A stretch of 64,000 nucleotides of DNA from Hydrogenovibrio halophilus DSM 15072 (GCF_000384235.1 NZ_KB913033.1:813164-877163), one strand, 5' to 3'. Counted from the first letter of the stretch, positions 36,738-46,253 are shown. Translations and numbers: made by a program. The notes: generated by a model not told the origin, from the letters alone.

Positions 36738-38780
36738 ATGTTTGGATTGAATGACCGACAACGCCAAGGCGTGCGCCACATCGACACCCCGGCTCTGATT
36801 CTGGCGGGCGCCGGCTCGGGCAAAACCCGCGTGATCACCGAGAAAATCGCCTACCTGCTGCGCGAAAAAGGGGTGCAACCCCACAATATTTTTGCCCTGA
36901 CCTTCACCAACAAAGCCGCCCGCGAAATGAAAGAGCGGGTCAGCCAGCTGCTCAAGGACACTCCGACCAAAGGCCTGCATGTGTCCACCTTTCACAATCT
37001 GGGGCTGACCATTCTGCGCCGCGAAATCAAGGCACTGGGCTACAAACCCGGCTTTACCATTATGGACGCCACCGACAGCAAGCAGATCATCAAAGAGCTG
37101 GTCAAAAAACAGCAAATGCCGGAGGACCAGCTGGATGGCGTGCAATGGGTGATTTCCAGCTGGAAAAACGCCCTGATCACCCCGGAACAGGCGCTGGCCG
37201 AGGCCGAAGACGCGCTGGCACAAAGCCAGGCGGTGCTGTACGACTATTACCAGAAACAATTGCATGCCTACAACGCGGTGGATTTTGACGATCTGATCGG
37301 CCTGCCGGTGCATTTGTTTCAGACCCACCCGGAGATTCTGGACCAATGGCAGAATCGGGTGCGCTATCTTCTGGTGGACGAATACCAGGACACCAACGCG
37401 GTACAGTACCAGCTGGTCAAACAGCTGGTCGGGGTCTCGGCGCGCTTTACCGTGGTTGGCGACGACGACCAGTCGATTTATGCCTGGCGCGGTGCCCAGC
37501 CGGAAAACATGCAGTTGTTACAGCAGGACTTTCCGCATCTGCAGGTGATCAAACTGGAACAGAATTACCGTTCCAGCAACCGGATTCTGCATGCCGCCAA
37601 CCATCTGATCGCCAACAATCCCCACATTTTCGAGAAAAAACTCTGGTCGGAAATGGGCCTCGGTGATCGCTTGCGCGTGATTGGTTGCGAGGATGAAAAC
37701 GGGGAAGCCGAGCGTGTGGTATCGGAGCTGATGATGCATCGCATGCGCCACAACGCCCAATACCGGGATTACGCGATTCTGTATCGCGGCAATTTCCAGT
37801 CCCGGCTGTTTGAACGCGCTTTGCGCGAACAGGACATTCCCTACCGTCTCTCTGGCGGCCAGTCGTTTTTTGACAAAGCCGAAATCAAGGACGTGCTCAG
37901 TTACCTGAAATTGCTGGTCAACCCGGACGACGACGCCGCGTTTCTGCGCATCGTCAACACCCCGCGCCGGGAAATCGGCGCCAGCACCCTGGAAAAACTG
38001 GCCACTTATGCCACCCGACGCGGCATCAGCCTGTTTGATGCCTCCCAGGAAATGGGGCTGAGCACCGTGCTCGCCGACAAACCGCTCAAACGGGTGCAAG
38101 TGTTCGGCCAGCAACTGCTGGACTGGATCAAAGCCGCAGACGAAAAAACCGGCGAGGAAGTGATCGAGTTTGTGCGCCAGTTGCTGGAGACGCTGGAATA
38201 CGACAACTGGCTGCATGAAACCGCCGCCACCCCGCGCCAAGCCGAGAAACGCATCGAAAACGTGCGTGATCTGCTGCTGTGGATCGAACGACTGATCAAA
38301 AAGGCCAAAGACGAGGACGGCGATGAATTGCCGCTGGAAAAAGTGGTGGCGCACATGACCCTGATGGACATTATGGAGCGTCAGGAAAACGAAAAAGAAG
38401 ACGAAATGAACCAGGTCACCTTGATGACCCTGCATGCCTCCAAAGGTCTGGAATTTCCGCATGTGTTTCTGATTGGCATGGAAGAAGAGCTGCTGCCGCA
38501 CAAACAGAACCTGGAATCGCCCGGTCTAGAAGAAGAGCGCCGTCTGGCCTACGTCGGCATCACCCGCGCCCAGCGCAGCCTGACCATGACCTACGCCAAA
38601 AAACGGCGCAAATACGGCGACACCATCCGTTGCGAACCCAGCCGCTTTCTTGAAGAGCTGCCGGAAGAACATTTACACTGGGAAGGCAAACCCGGCACCG
38701 AAATGAGCCCGGAAGAACGCAAAGCCAATTCCCTGGCCCATATCGACCGCTTGAAAGCCATGCTGGAGACGGGCGGCTAG
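36738..38780 (+). CDS. rep: ATP-dependent DNA helicase Rep
   Basis: Superfamily 1A 3'-5' helicase, 680 residues, that removes proteins ahead of replication forks. Motif I Ala-Gly-Ala-Gly-Ser-Gly-Lys-Thr at 23-30, motif II Asp-Glu-Tyr-Gln-Asp-Thr-Asn near 214-220, motif III Gly-Asp-Asp-Asp-Gln-Ser-Ile-Tyr-Ala-Trp-Arg-Gly, and motifs IV-VI (Gln-Asn-Tyr-Arg-Ser; Thr-Leu-His-Ala-Ser-Lys-Gly-Leu-Glu; Tyr-Val-Gly-Ile-Thr-Arg-Ala). Length and motif order match Rep better than UvrD. A TATTAT-type -10 lies in the 75-bp gap upstream. Confidence 0.93.
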   Translation: MFGLNDRQRQGVRHIDTPALILAGAGSGKTRVITEKIAYLLREKGVQPHNIFALTFTNKAAREMKERVSQLLKDTPTKGLHVSTFHNLGLTILRREIKALGYKPGFTIMDATDSKQIIKELVKKQQMPEDQLDGVQWVISSWKNALITPEQALAEAEDALAQSQAVLYDYYQKQLHAYNAVDFDDLIGLPVHLFQTHPEILDQWQNRVRYLLVDEYQDTNAVQYQLVKQLVGVSARFTVVGDDDQSIYAWRGAQPENMQLLQQDFPHLQVIKLEQNYRSSNRILHAANHLIANNPHIFEKKLWSEMGLGDRLRVIGCEDENGEAERVVSELMMHRMRHNAQYRDYAILYRGNFQSRLFERALREQDIPYRLSGGQSFFDKAEIKDVLSYLKLLVNPDDDAAFLRIVNTPRREIGASTLEKLATYATRRGISLFDASQEMGLSTVLADKPLKRVQVFGQQLLDWIKAADEKTGEEVIEFVRQLLETLEYDNWLHETAATPRQAEKRIENVRDLLLWIERLIKKAKDEDGDELPLEKVVAHMTLMDIMERQENEKEDEMNQVTLMTLHASKGLEFPHVFLIGMEEELLPHKQNLESPGLEEERRLAYVGITRAQRSLTMTYAKKRRKYGDTIRCEPSRFLEELPEEHLHWEGKPGTEMSPEERKANSLAHIDRLKAMLETGG

Positions 38781-38828
38781 CAGCCTGCCAGACAATTCAT
38801 TCAACCATGCAAAAACGGGAAACGTTTT

Positions 38829-40022
38829 ATGATCCCCCATTTTCAGATTGCCCAGCTGCCCGCCCTGCATTTCGGTCACGGCCTGCGCGAACAACTGGCT
38901 TCACTGCCCCGACAGCAGAACTGGCAACGCATTCTGATTCTCAGCAGCCGCTTTTTAACCAGGCCTGGTGAATTCGGACACACCCTGAGCCAACAATGGC
39001 AGAAACAGGGGCTGGCGGTGACGCTGAGCACGGTCAGCGGCGAGCCTTCGCCCGACTCTGTGGACGCGCTGGTGGCCGAGCACCGGTCAACACAACCGGA
39101 TGCGGTGATCGGACTGGGCGGGGGCAGCGTGCTCGACACCGCCAAAGCCGTGGCCGGATTGCTGCCCTCCGGGCGCTCGGTGATGGATTTTCTTGAAGGC
39201 GTGGGCAAAGGCCATCCGTTTCACGAAACCACCACGCCGTTTGTGGCGGTGCCCACCACCGCCGGCACCGGCAGTGAAACCACCAAAAACGCGGTGCTGT
39301 CGCGCTTGGGCGAATTCAAAAAATCGTTTCGCAGTGAACGTCTGCTGGCGCACAGCGTCTGGCTGGACCCGGACCTGCTTCGCACCTGCCCGGAAACCGT
39401 GCTCTACCCCACGGCCATGGACGCGTTCACACAACTGCTGGAATCCTACACCACCGCCAAAGCCAACCCGGTGACCGACGCACTGGCCTGGCAAGGCCTG
39501 ACCCTGTGCCGGGAAGCCTTTGAAAAACTGGACCAACCCGAAACACGCGAGGATGCGCTGGGGCCATTGTTGCTGGCGGCAAGCCTTTCCGGCATCACCC
39601 TCGCCAATGCCGGACTGGGTGCGGTGCATGGCCTGGCCGGACCGGTCGGCGCTTTTTTCGAGGCTCCGCACGGCGCCGTCTGTGCCCGCCTGCTGGCTCC
39701 GATCATCCAGGCCAATATTGATGCCCTTGAAACTCAAACCGACACGCCACAAGCGCCAAACCTGTTGCACAAATACGCCCAGGTCGGTGCCTTGCTCAAC
39801 GATCAACGCCGGGATGACAGCGAAATCGCCCAGCGACAGGCCCTGATCCAGGCACTGGAAAACCTGACTCAGCGCTATGTGCCCCAGGGATTGGGGCAAT
39901 ACGGCCTGACACCCGACAACCTGTCGCCCGTGCTGGAAAACTGCCGCTCCGGCAGCATGACCGGCAACCCCGTCAACCTGACCGATGACACATTACAAGA
40001 CGCCATGCTCGCAGCGCTTTAA
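38829..40022 (+). CDS. Iron-type alcohol dehydrogenase family protein
   Basis: A 397-residue group III dehydrogenase. NAD-binding Gly-Gly-Gly-Ser at 97-100; metal-site residues Asp198, Gln202, His267 and His281. The usual second ligand is His, and here it is Gln202. The overall pattern Ala-Met-Asp-Ala-Phe-Thr-Gln (196-202) occurs in a subgroup of this family. The substrate is unknown. The exact ACCAGGCCTGGT copy at 38958-38969 encodes part of Phe-Leu-Thr-Arg-Pro-Gly-Glu-Phe at 42-49, in a variable N-terminal loop. Confidence 0.85.
   Translation: MIPHFQIAQLPALHFGHGLREQLASLPRQQNWQRILILSSRFLTRPGEFGHTLSQQWQKQGLAVTLSTVSGEPSPDSVDALVAEHRSTQPDAVIGLGGGSVLDTAKAVAGLLPSGRSVMDFLEGVGKGHPFHETTTPFVAVPTTAGTGSETTKNAVLSRLGEFKKSFRSERLLAHSVWLDPDLLRTCPETVLYPTAMDAFTQLLESYTTAKANPVTDALAWQGLTLCREAFEKLDQPETREDALGPLLLAASLSGITLANAGLGAVHGLAGPVGAFFEAPHGAVCARLLAPIIQANIDALETQTDTPQAPNLLHKYAQVGALLNDQRRDDSEIAQRQALIQALENLTQRYVPQGLGQYGLTPDNLSPVLENCRSGSMTGNPVNLTDDTLQDAMLAAL
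38958..38969. repeat. ACCAGGCCTGGT palindrome, copy 9 (inside the alcohol dehydrogenase gene)
   Basis: Exact 12-mer with a five-T run before and GAATTC after, as at 27151. Here it is read in a different frame from the trpE and methyltransferase copies (Thr-Arg-Pro-Gly rather than Gln-Ala-Trp). Confidence 0.9.
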
Positions 40023-40067
40023 TTCATGTTTGGCGTCTGTACAAACAAATCGGTACGAATATGCCAT

Positions 40068-40757
40068 TTAACCAACCGTTACTGTGTAAGCCAAATACCA
40101 TTGCCACAAGCCCATCACGATCACGCCCAGGCCTGCGCCGCGTTGGACCCAGCGATTGCGTGACAGACGCGTGAACACGAACGCAAACGACCCCATCAGC
40201 AACAGATTCGGCAGTGTCCCCAACCCGAAAGCCAGCATCACACCCGCCCCTTGCAGTGCGCCTCCGGCCGACAACGCCATGATCAGCATGCTGTAGACCA
40301 GTCCGCAGGGCAACCAGCCCCAGACAAACCCAAACCCCCAGGCCTGGTGAAAATGGCGCACCGGCAGCATTTTCTGTCCCCAGGGCCGAATCCGCTGCCA
40401 CACGCCCTGACCCAGTTTTTCAACATGGACCAGTACCTGCCACCAACCGCCCAGATACAGCCCCAGTAAAATCATGAACCCACCGGCCAACCACTGCAGT
40501 GTCTGCTGAACCGGCAGCAGATCGGTCAGGCCGATCATGGTGTGGCCGAGATAACCGAAAATGGCGCCCATCAGGGCATAGCTGCTGATCCGCCCCAGGT
40601 TGTAGCCCAGTTGATAAGGCAGCATGCGCCAGAAACTGGTCTGCGCCCTGGGTTCCAACTGAAAGGTCAGCGTCCCCACCACACCGCCGCACATGCCCAG
40701 GCAATGCACGCCACCAAGCAGACCCACAATCAGAGCGGTCAAATACACCGATTCCAT
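40068..40757 (-). CDS. Sulfite exporter TauE/SafE-type membrane protein
   Basis: A 229-residue membrane protein with about six hydrophobic segments. Gly-Gly-Val-His-Cys-Leu-Gly-Met-Cys-Gly-Gly (near 13-23) is typical of the SafE-like subfamily related to the DsbD membrane domain and often found near cytochrome-oxidase genes, where it may handle copper or thiols. ATG 40757 shares its A with the comM stop (TGATG), so I prefer it to the ATG 18 bp upstream. The substrate is not predictable. Confidence 0.82.
   Translation of the reverse strand: MESVYLTALIVGLLGGVHCLGMCGGVVGTLTFQLEPRAQTSFWRMLPYQLGYNLGRISSYALMGAIFGYLGHTMIGLTDLLPVQQTLQWLAGGFMILLGLYLGGWWQVLVHVEKLGQGVWQRIRPWGQKMLPVRHFHQAWGFGFVWGWLPCGLVYSMLIMALSAGGALQGAGVMLAFGLGTLPNLLLMGSFAFVFTRLSRNRWVQRGAGLGVIVMGLWQWYLAYTVTVG
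40337..40348. repeat. Near-copy of ACCAGGCCTGGT (one mismatch) in the SafE-type gene
   Basis: CCCAGGCCTGGT; read on the minus strand as His-Gln-Ala-Trp-Gly. The Gln-Ala-Trp frame matches copies 1, 3 and 12. Confidence 0.55.
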
Positions 40758-42301
40758 CACGAATTGGCACCCCAACGGTCCAGACGCCGATAAGACAGGG
40801 CTTCACTCACTTCTTCGATCCCAATGTCTTTGCGGCCCTGCATGTCAGCCAGCGTCCGGGCCACACGCAAAATCCGGTGATAGCCGCGCGCGGACAACCC
40901 CAGACGATCCATGGCTTTTTCCAGCAAAGCATGAGTGGCGTCATCCAGTGGCCATTGCTTCTGCATCGCCGGCACCGGCATCTGCGCATTCAGGCACCCC
41001 TGTCTGGCCTGCTGACGCGCCTGACAATCGGCCACTCGGGCACGAATCACGGAAGACGGTTCGACGCTCGCTTCTGTGTTCTGCCCGGCCAGTTCGGCGT
41101 ATTCCACTGCGGGGACTTCCAGATGGCAATCAATCCGGTCCATCAATGGACCGGACAGCTTACGCTGATAACGGGCAATCTGTTCGGGGGTGTCTTTGCA
41201 GCGACCTTGCGGGTCATCGGCAAAAAAACCGCTTGGCGTTGGGTTCATGGCGCAGAGGAGTTGCACTTTGGCCGGGAACTGCACCTTCTGGTTGACGCGG
41301 GTGATCTGTACCGTACCGGTTTCCAGCGGCTCACGCAGGGCTTCCAGCACGGGCCGCTGAAATTCGGGCAATTCATCCAGAAACAGCACCGAATGATGCG
41401 CCAGCGAAATCGCGCCCGGCTGAATCACACTGCCCGACCCGCCGCCGATCATCGCGGCGGCGGTGGCGCTGTGATGCGGGCTTTCAAAATGGCGGCGATA
41501 AAAGCCTTCCGGGCCGCGCTCTTTGCCGGCCACCGAATGGATCGCCGCCAGCTCCAACGCCTGATCTTCGGCCAGCGGCGGCAAAATGGTCGGAAAACGT
41601 TCTGCCAGCATGCTTTTGCCCGAACCGGGCGGCCCCACCATCAACAGCGAATGCCCGCCACTGGCGCAGATTTCCAGCACCCGTTTGGCTTGCAACTGCC
41701 CCTGAACATCGGCCATGTCCTGCGCATACGCCGGTTCGGGGACCTGCTTCATCGTTGCATCGGGTTGATCCAACTCCGCCTGGCCCAACAGAAAACCACA
41801 GACGTCATTCAGATGCGAGGCCCCAAGCACCTCAGCGCCCGAAACCTGTGCGCATTCGGCCAGGCTTTCATTGGGAACGACCACACAACGGCCCTGCTGA
41901 CTGGCATGAATCACCGCCGGCAGCATGCCCGGTACCGGACGCAAACGCCCGTCCAGCGACAATTCTCCCAAAAACTCAAATCCCTGCAAGTCACGGGAAA
42001 ACGTCAAGGTGCCGGTGGCGGCCAACACCCCCAGTGCAATCGCCAGATCGTAACGGCTGCCCTGCTTGGGGAGGTCAGCCGGGGCCAAATTCACGGTAAT
42101 GCGTTTGGGGGGCAAGGCAAACCCATTGGCCGCCAGCGCACTGCGAACCCGGTCACGCGACTCCTTGACGCTGGTTTCGGGCAACCCCACCAGCGAGATA
42201 TTGGGCAAGCCATTGCTGCTGTGCACTTCCACCTGGATTTCCGGGGCCGACACCCCTTGCAGGGCACGACTGAACACACAGGCATAGCGGGCCTGACTCA
42301 A
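40757..42301 (-). CDS. comM: ComM/YifB-type AAA ATPase
   Basis: Magnesium-chelatase-like AAA+ protein of 514 residues. In naturally transformable bacteria ComM promotes branch migration during uptake-DNA integration. It has an N-terminal lon-protease-like domain (1-180) with Leu-Val-Gly-Leu-Pro-Glu-Thr-Ser-Val-Lys-Glu-Ser, Walker A Gly-Pro-Pro-Gly-Ser-Gly-Lys-Ser at 223-230, Walker B Leu-Phe-Leu-Asp-Glu near 318, and a C-terminal Mg-chelatase helical domain. The start overlaps the ubiK stop by ATGA, and the following SafE gene overlaps its stop. Presence of comM alone does not prove competence. Confidence 0.93.
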   Translation of the reverse strand: MSQARYACVFSRALQGVSAPEIQVEVHSSNGLPNISLVGLPETSVKESRDRVRSALAANGFALPPKRITVNLAPADLPKQGSRYDLAIALGVLAATGTLTFSRDLQGFEFLGELSLDGRLRPVPGMLPAVIHASQQGRCVVVPNESLAECAQVSGAEVLGASHLNDVCGFLLGQAELDQPDATMKQVPEPAYAQDMADVQGQLQAKRVLEICASGGHSLLMVGPPGSGKSMLAERFPTILPPLAEDQALELAAIHSVAGKERGPEGFYRRHFESPHHSATAAAMIGGGSGSVIQPGAISLAHHSVLFLDELPEFQRPVLEALREPLETGTVQITRVNQKVQFPAKVQLLCAMNPTPSGFFADDPQGRCKDTPEQIARYQRKLSGPLMDRIDCHLEVPAVEYAELAGQNTEASVEPSSVIRARVADCQARQQARQGCLNAQMPVPAMQKQWPLDDATHALLEKAMDRLGLSARGYHRILRVARTLADMQGRKDIGIEEVSEALSYRRLDRWGANS

Positions 42302-42555
42302 ACCGACGACTCCAGTGATGCCTCCAGTTCGGCCACTTGTTTTTCCAGCGCTTCCAACTTCATTCGGGTTTTGAGCAGAACTTGCGTCTGCTGATCAAAC
42401 GTTTCCCGCGACACGCAGTCCAAATGACTCAACTGCTGCGACAGCACAGCCTGCAAATGCGGTTTCAGCGACTCGGGCAGGGCACCGGCCTGCTCCGGCA
42501 ACGCCGCGAGAGCGCGTTGCACCAACGCTTCCATTGATGGGGTCCTGGTCATCAT
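42298..42555 (-). CDS. ubiK: Ubiquinone-biosynthesis accessory factor UbiK (BMFP family)
   Basis: An 85-residue helical protein with a C-terminal leucine-zipper-like coiled coil (about 50-80), typical of UbiK/YqiC, which assists the aerobic ubiquinone-biosynthesis complex. It has the N-terminal Leu-Val-Gln-Arg-Ala-Leu-Ala and the Val-Ser-Arg-Glu-x-Phe-Asp-Gln-Gln core. AGGAGGAA precedes the ATG. Coupled to comM. Confidence 0.88.
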   Translation of the reverse strand: MMTRTPSMEALVQRALAALPEQAGALPESLKPHLQAVLSQQLSHLDCVSRETFDQQTQVLLKTRMKLEALEKQVAELEASLESSV

Positions 42556-42679
42556 TTCCTCCTGTCAGCTATTTCGTTACTATAATCCATCGTAAGCTGT
42601 ATTACCATCAACCACCTGACACCCGCTGAAACAAGGTGTAAAATATTCGCATCGCATCACACCGAACCGAGAGGCTTCC

Positions 42680-43735
42680 ATGGTACTGGACATCAAAGAC
42701 GCACCCGAAAAAGCGCAACGCATTTTCAAGCAACTGGTCGAGGTGTTCGACGAACAGGGCATCAACCCGACTCCGCTCAACTATTACATCTGGTACCAGT
42801 ATTACAAAGGCAACCACCCCAGGTTCCGCCAGGAAATGGACGCAGCCCTCAATGACCCTTTTGGCTACAACGATCGATTGGGACGGCGTCTGTATGACGA
42901 ATACTTTTCCGATGACGAACCCACCAACGAGTTCGACCGGGCTTTCAAACGACTGATCAACCTGGTCATTCAGAAAATGAATGTCTGGAGCGACAAGCTG
43001 GAAAGCCATACCGAGACCCTGAGTCAGTGTACCGACAGCCTCAACTCGGAAGATGTGGACGCCGAACGTCTCAGAGAACTGACCCAGTCGGTGCTGAGCA
43101 CCGCCTCTTCCATGAAGGAATCCAGTGAAGCCTTTCAGCAGGACATGCTTCAGAGCAATGAGGAAATCAGCCACCTGCGCCAACAGCTGATCGAAGCCAA
43201 GGCCGAAACCATGACCGATGAGCTGACCGAAATCGGCAACCGCAAGGCCTTCAACCACAGTGTCCGCGATGCGGTCGAGGCACACAGCGATCAGCCGGAG
43301 TCATTGATTCTGATCCTGTCCGACATTGACCACTTCAAACGCTTTAACGATACCTTTGGCCATCTGGTGGGGGACAGTGTGCTGCGTTACTTTGCCAACA
43401 TGATGAAAAAAACACGGGGCGAAAACGAAAGTCTTTGTCGGTTTGGTGGCGAAGAATTTGCGATTCTGCTGACCCACAGCGATCTGGACGCCGGGATGGA
43501 ACGGGCGGAAACCATACGCGAGACCCTGCAGCAGGCCCGGCTCAAACGCAAGGACTCCACCAAAAACCTGGGCGAAATCACCGCCTCATTCGGCGTGGCG
43601 GCCTTTGCCGGTGAGGAACAGGAAAGCATCGAGGACTGGATTCATCGTGCGGATGAAGCGCTCTATCAGGCCAAAAACAGCGGTCGCAACAAAGTGGTTG
43701 CCGCCGAACCTTTTCAACCGGCAACCGACGGTTAA
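42680..43735 (+). CDS. Cytosolic diguanylate cyclase
   Basis: A 351-residue soluble GGDEF protein. The N-terminal 165 residues are helical and tyrosine-rich at 35-43, with a coiled coil at about 140-175; no PAS, GAF or membrane segment. The active site Gly-Gly-Glu-Glu-Phe is at 256-260. The residues at the I-site position are not R-x-x-D, so feedback inhibition is unlikely. Stop codon TAA (43733-43735) overlaps the stop of the convergent SPOR gene. Confidence 0.9.
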   Translation: MVLDIKDAPEKAQRIFKQLVEVFDEQGINPTPLNYYIWYQYYKGNHPRFRQEMDAALNDPFGYNDRLGRRLYDEYFSDDEPTNEFDRAFKRLINLVIQKMNVWSDKLESHTETLSQCTDSLNSEDVDAERLRELTQSVLSTASSMKESSEAFQQDMLQSNEEISHLRQQLIEAKAETMTDELTEIGNRKAFNHSVRDAVEAHSDQPESLILILSDIDHFKRFNDTFGHLVGDSVLRYFANMMKKTRGENESLCRFGGEEFAILLTHSDLDAGMERAETIRETLQQARLKRKDSTKNLGEITASFGVAAFAGEEQESIEDWIHRADEALYQAKNSGRNKVVAAEPFQPATDG

Positions 43736-44472
43736 TCCGCGCTCCGGTCCTTGATCACCAACGTGTCCACACCCAGACGGCGCAGTTCATTACGCTGTTT
43801 GTTCAACGCCAGCCGATCGGTGAAAGGGCCCATGCGCAACCGGTAATAAGTCCTCTGATCGGTGGTCAGTTCGGACACCGTCAGAGCTTGGTCGTGTCGC
43901 TGCAGACGCTTCTGTTCGGCCATGGCATGGCGTTTGGCACCGAAAGACCCAGCCTGAATGTAATGCGGCACCGCCAGCTCCACCGACAACGGCATGGCTT
44001 CGACCACCACTTCCGCTTCGGCCAAGCCCCGGTAGAAGGTGTAGTGGACTTCTTCCGGTTTGGCCGCTGGCTGGGAAGCGTGCGGATTGGGCAAAGCCTC
44101 CACCACCCTGTCCGAAGAAGCACGGGCATCGCCAGCGTCCGTTTCTCCTGCCAGGCCTCGCGGCGTCACCGCCTTCTCACTCTCCGCCGGAGTCAACCCT
44201 GCCTCGGAGGGCGCGCTGATGGACGCTTCGCTCGAATCGTCCGTGGTCTGCGCCTCCTCAACCTTTTCGGACTTGACCCCCTGCTGCGCAAAATGGGTCA
44301 CCACCCAGTAAGCACCCAGCAAAGCCGCACTCAATCCCAGCGCCAGCAGCCAACCGCCAATCGGTCTGGCCCGACGCCGACCGGCCGTGTCTGCGGAATC
44401 GGCCTCAACCCGTTGCGACTGACGCTGATAAGGCTGTGAACGGGCCGGACCGTGGCGATAATCCCGGGTCAC
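43732..44472 (-). CDS. SPOR-domain membrane protein
   Basis: 246 residues: a short cytosolic N-terminus, one membrane segment at about 41-64, a low-complexity Ser/Glu/Ala linker and a C-terminal SPOR domain (about 165-240) of the Ile-Gln-Ala-Gly-Ser-Phe type. Such proteins bind denuded septal peptidoglycan. The start overlaps the argS stop by ATGA, an arrangement common in Gammaproteobacteria. Confidence 0.88.
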   Translation of the reverse strand: MTRDYRHGPARSQPYQRQSQRVEADSADTAGRRRARPIGGWLLALGLSAALLGAYWVVTHFAQQGVKSEKVEEAQTTDDSSEASISAPSEAGLTPAESEKAVTPRGLAGETDAGDARASSDRVVEALPNPHASQPAAKPEEVHYTFYRGLAEAEVVVEAMPLSVELAVPHYIQAGSFGAKRHAMAEQKRLQRHDQALTVSELTTDQRTYYRLRMGPFTDRLALNKQRNELRRLGVDTLVIKDRSAD

Positions 44473-46226
44473 ATCCGCTCCGGGGCGTCCACACCCAGAA
44501 TGGCCAGACCGTTTTGCAGTACCTGTCTGACCGCGCAGATCAGAGTCAGGCGCGCCTGACGCAATTCGGAGGCTTCGACCACAAACTGGCAGGCATTGTA
44601 ATAAGCGTGCAAGCCCTGCGCCAGATCCTTCAGATAGTAGGCAATCTGATGAGGCTCATAAGCCGTGGCGGCACGGGCAATCAACTCCGGGTACTTGGCC
44701 AGCAAGATCGCCAAATCCTTCTCGGCTTCGGCCTCCAGTAAGTCACAATGCGCCAACCCGACTTGCGTCTCCACGGCCCAGCCTTTTTCGGCGGCCTGAT
44801 TCAGAACCTGGCAGATGCGGGCATGCGCATATTGAATGTAATAGATCGGGTTTTCATTGCTTTGCGACTTGGCCAGATCCAGATCGAAATCCATGTGCTG
44901 TTCCGACTTGCGCTGCACATAGAAAAACCGCGCCGCGTCCGTGCCCACGTCATGGCGCAGCTGGCGCAGGGTCACAAACTGGCCGGAGCGCGTCGACATC
45001 GCCAGTTTTTCACCACCGCGCCACAGGGACGCAAACTGAACCAGCAGCACCTGCAGCGCATCGGGATCGGTATTCAGCGCCGCCATCGCCGCTTTGACCC
45101 GGGGCACATAACCATGGTGGTCCGCGCCCCAGACATCGATCAGAATGTCGAATTCGCGTTCCAGCTTGTTGAAATGGTAGGCAATATCGGAAGCAAAATA
45201 GGTTTTCAGACCGTTGTCGCGTACCACCACCCGGTCTTTTTCATCGCCGTATTCGCTGGAACGGAACCACAGAGCCCCGTTCTGCTCATAGATTTTGCCA
45301 GCCTGTTGCAGCTTCTCGATCGCCGCATCCACCAGCCCGGAATCCATCAGCGAACGCTCGGAAAACCATTCGTCAAAGGTGACCCCAAATTCGGCCAGGT
45401 CTTCCTGAATGTCCTGCAAAATCGCTTTCAATGCGGCTTGAAACACAATCTCAAAATCGTCTTTCAGCAGTGTTTTGCTGCGCTCGATCAAGGCATCGAT
45501 AAAGGCTTCCTTGTCGCCGCCATCGCTTTCGTCTGCGGGCAGACCGGCCTGCACCGTCTCCGCCGGATGCGCCAATGAGTTGCCATGCGCCTCAACCAGC
45601 GCATCGGCCACGTCGTAAATGTAATCGCCCTGATAGCCATTGGCCGGAAACGCCACCGACTCGCCGCAACGCTGCAAATAACGCACCCAGGTCGACGCCG
45701 CCAGAATGTCCATCTGGCGTCCGGCGTCGTTCACATAGTATTCCTTCTGCACCTTGAACCCGGCCAAAGCCAGCAGATTGGCCACACTGGCACCATAAGC
45801 CGCGCCGCGTCCATGCCCCACATGCAGCGGACCGGTGGGGTTGGCCGACACAAACTCCACCAGCACGCGCCGACCCTGCCCGACCTGACAGCGACCGTAG
45901 TCGTCTTTCTGCGCCAGCACCTGCGCCACCACATCAAACTTGGCCGTATCCGCCATGAAAAAGTTGATGAACCCTGGCCCGGCGATCTCCACTTTGGCAA
46001 TTTCCGCGCGCTCCGGCAAGCGGTCAATAATGGCCTGAGCCACTTCTCTCGGCGGCTGGCCCACCATTTTGGTCAGCATCATCGCCAGATTGGTCGCCAG
46101 ATCGCCATGGGCCTTGTCTTTGGTGTTTTCAATGTGCATTTTGGGCGAGGCCGACTCGGGCAAAAGGCCATCGGTTTTGAGTTGATCAACGGCCTGATGC
46201 AGGCATTGTTCGATAATGGTTTTCAT
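44469..46226 (-). CDS. argS: Arginyl-tRNA synthetase
   Basis: Charges tRNA-Arg. From ATG 46226 the protein has 585 residues, normal for bacterial ArgRS. The class I HIGH motif appears as His-Val-Gly-His near 126 (Pro-Thr-Gly-Pro-Leu-His-Val-Gly-His), and the KMSKS position reads Ala-Met-Ser-Thr-Arg, as often in ArgRS. The C-terminal anticodon-binding DALR domain ends in Pro-Glu-Arg-Met. I reject the frame extension to 46262, which runs into the palindromic hairpin. Confidence 0.95.
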   Translation of the reverse strand: MKTIIEQCLHQAVDQLKTDGLLPESASPKMHIENTKDKAHGDLATNLAMMLTKMVGQPPREVAQAIIDRLPERAEIAKVEIAGPGFINFFMADTAKFDVVAQVLAQKDDYGRCQVGQGRRVLVEFVSANPTGPLHVGHGRGAAYGASVANLLALAGFKVQKEYYVNDAGRQMDILAASTWVRYLQRCGESVAFPANGYQGDYIYDVADALVEAHGNSLAHPAETVQAGLPADESDGGDKEAFIDALIERSKTLLKDDFEIVFQAALKAILQDIQEDLAEFGVTFDEWFSERSLMDSGLVDAAIEKLQQAGKIYEQNGALWFRSSEYGDEKDRVVVRDNGLKTYFASDIAYHFNKLEREFDILIDVWGADHHGYVPRVKAAMAALNTDPDALQVLLVQFASLWRGGEKLAMSTRSGQFVTLRQLRHDVGTDAARFFYVQRKSEQHMDFDLDLAKSQSNENPIYYIQYAHARICQVLNQAAEKGWAVETQVGLAHCDLLEAEAEKDLAILLAKYPELIARAATAYEPHQIAYYLKDLAQGLHAYYNACQFVVEASELRQARLTLICAVRQVLQNGLAILGVDAPERM

Positions 46227-46253
46227 GCTCTCAATCTCTGATTTAATTAAGGC

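Noticed and set aside
40877-42394. A 505-codon plus-strand frame opposite comM
   Set aside because: Shadow of comM: no ribosome site, no recognisable domain, and it crosses the comM-ubiK junction.
43732-43735. Overlapping stop codons of the convergent cyclase and SPOR genes
   Set aside because: The TTAA overlap is real but common in compact genomes and needs no special explanation.
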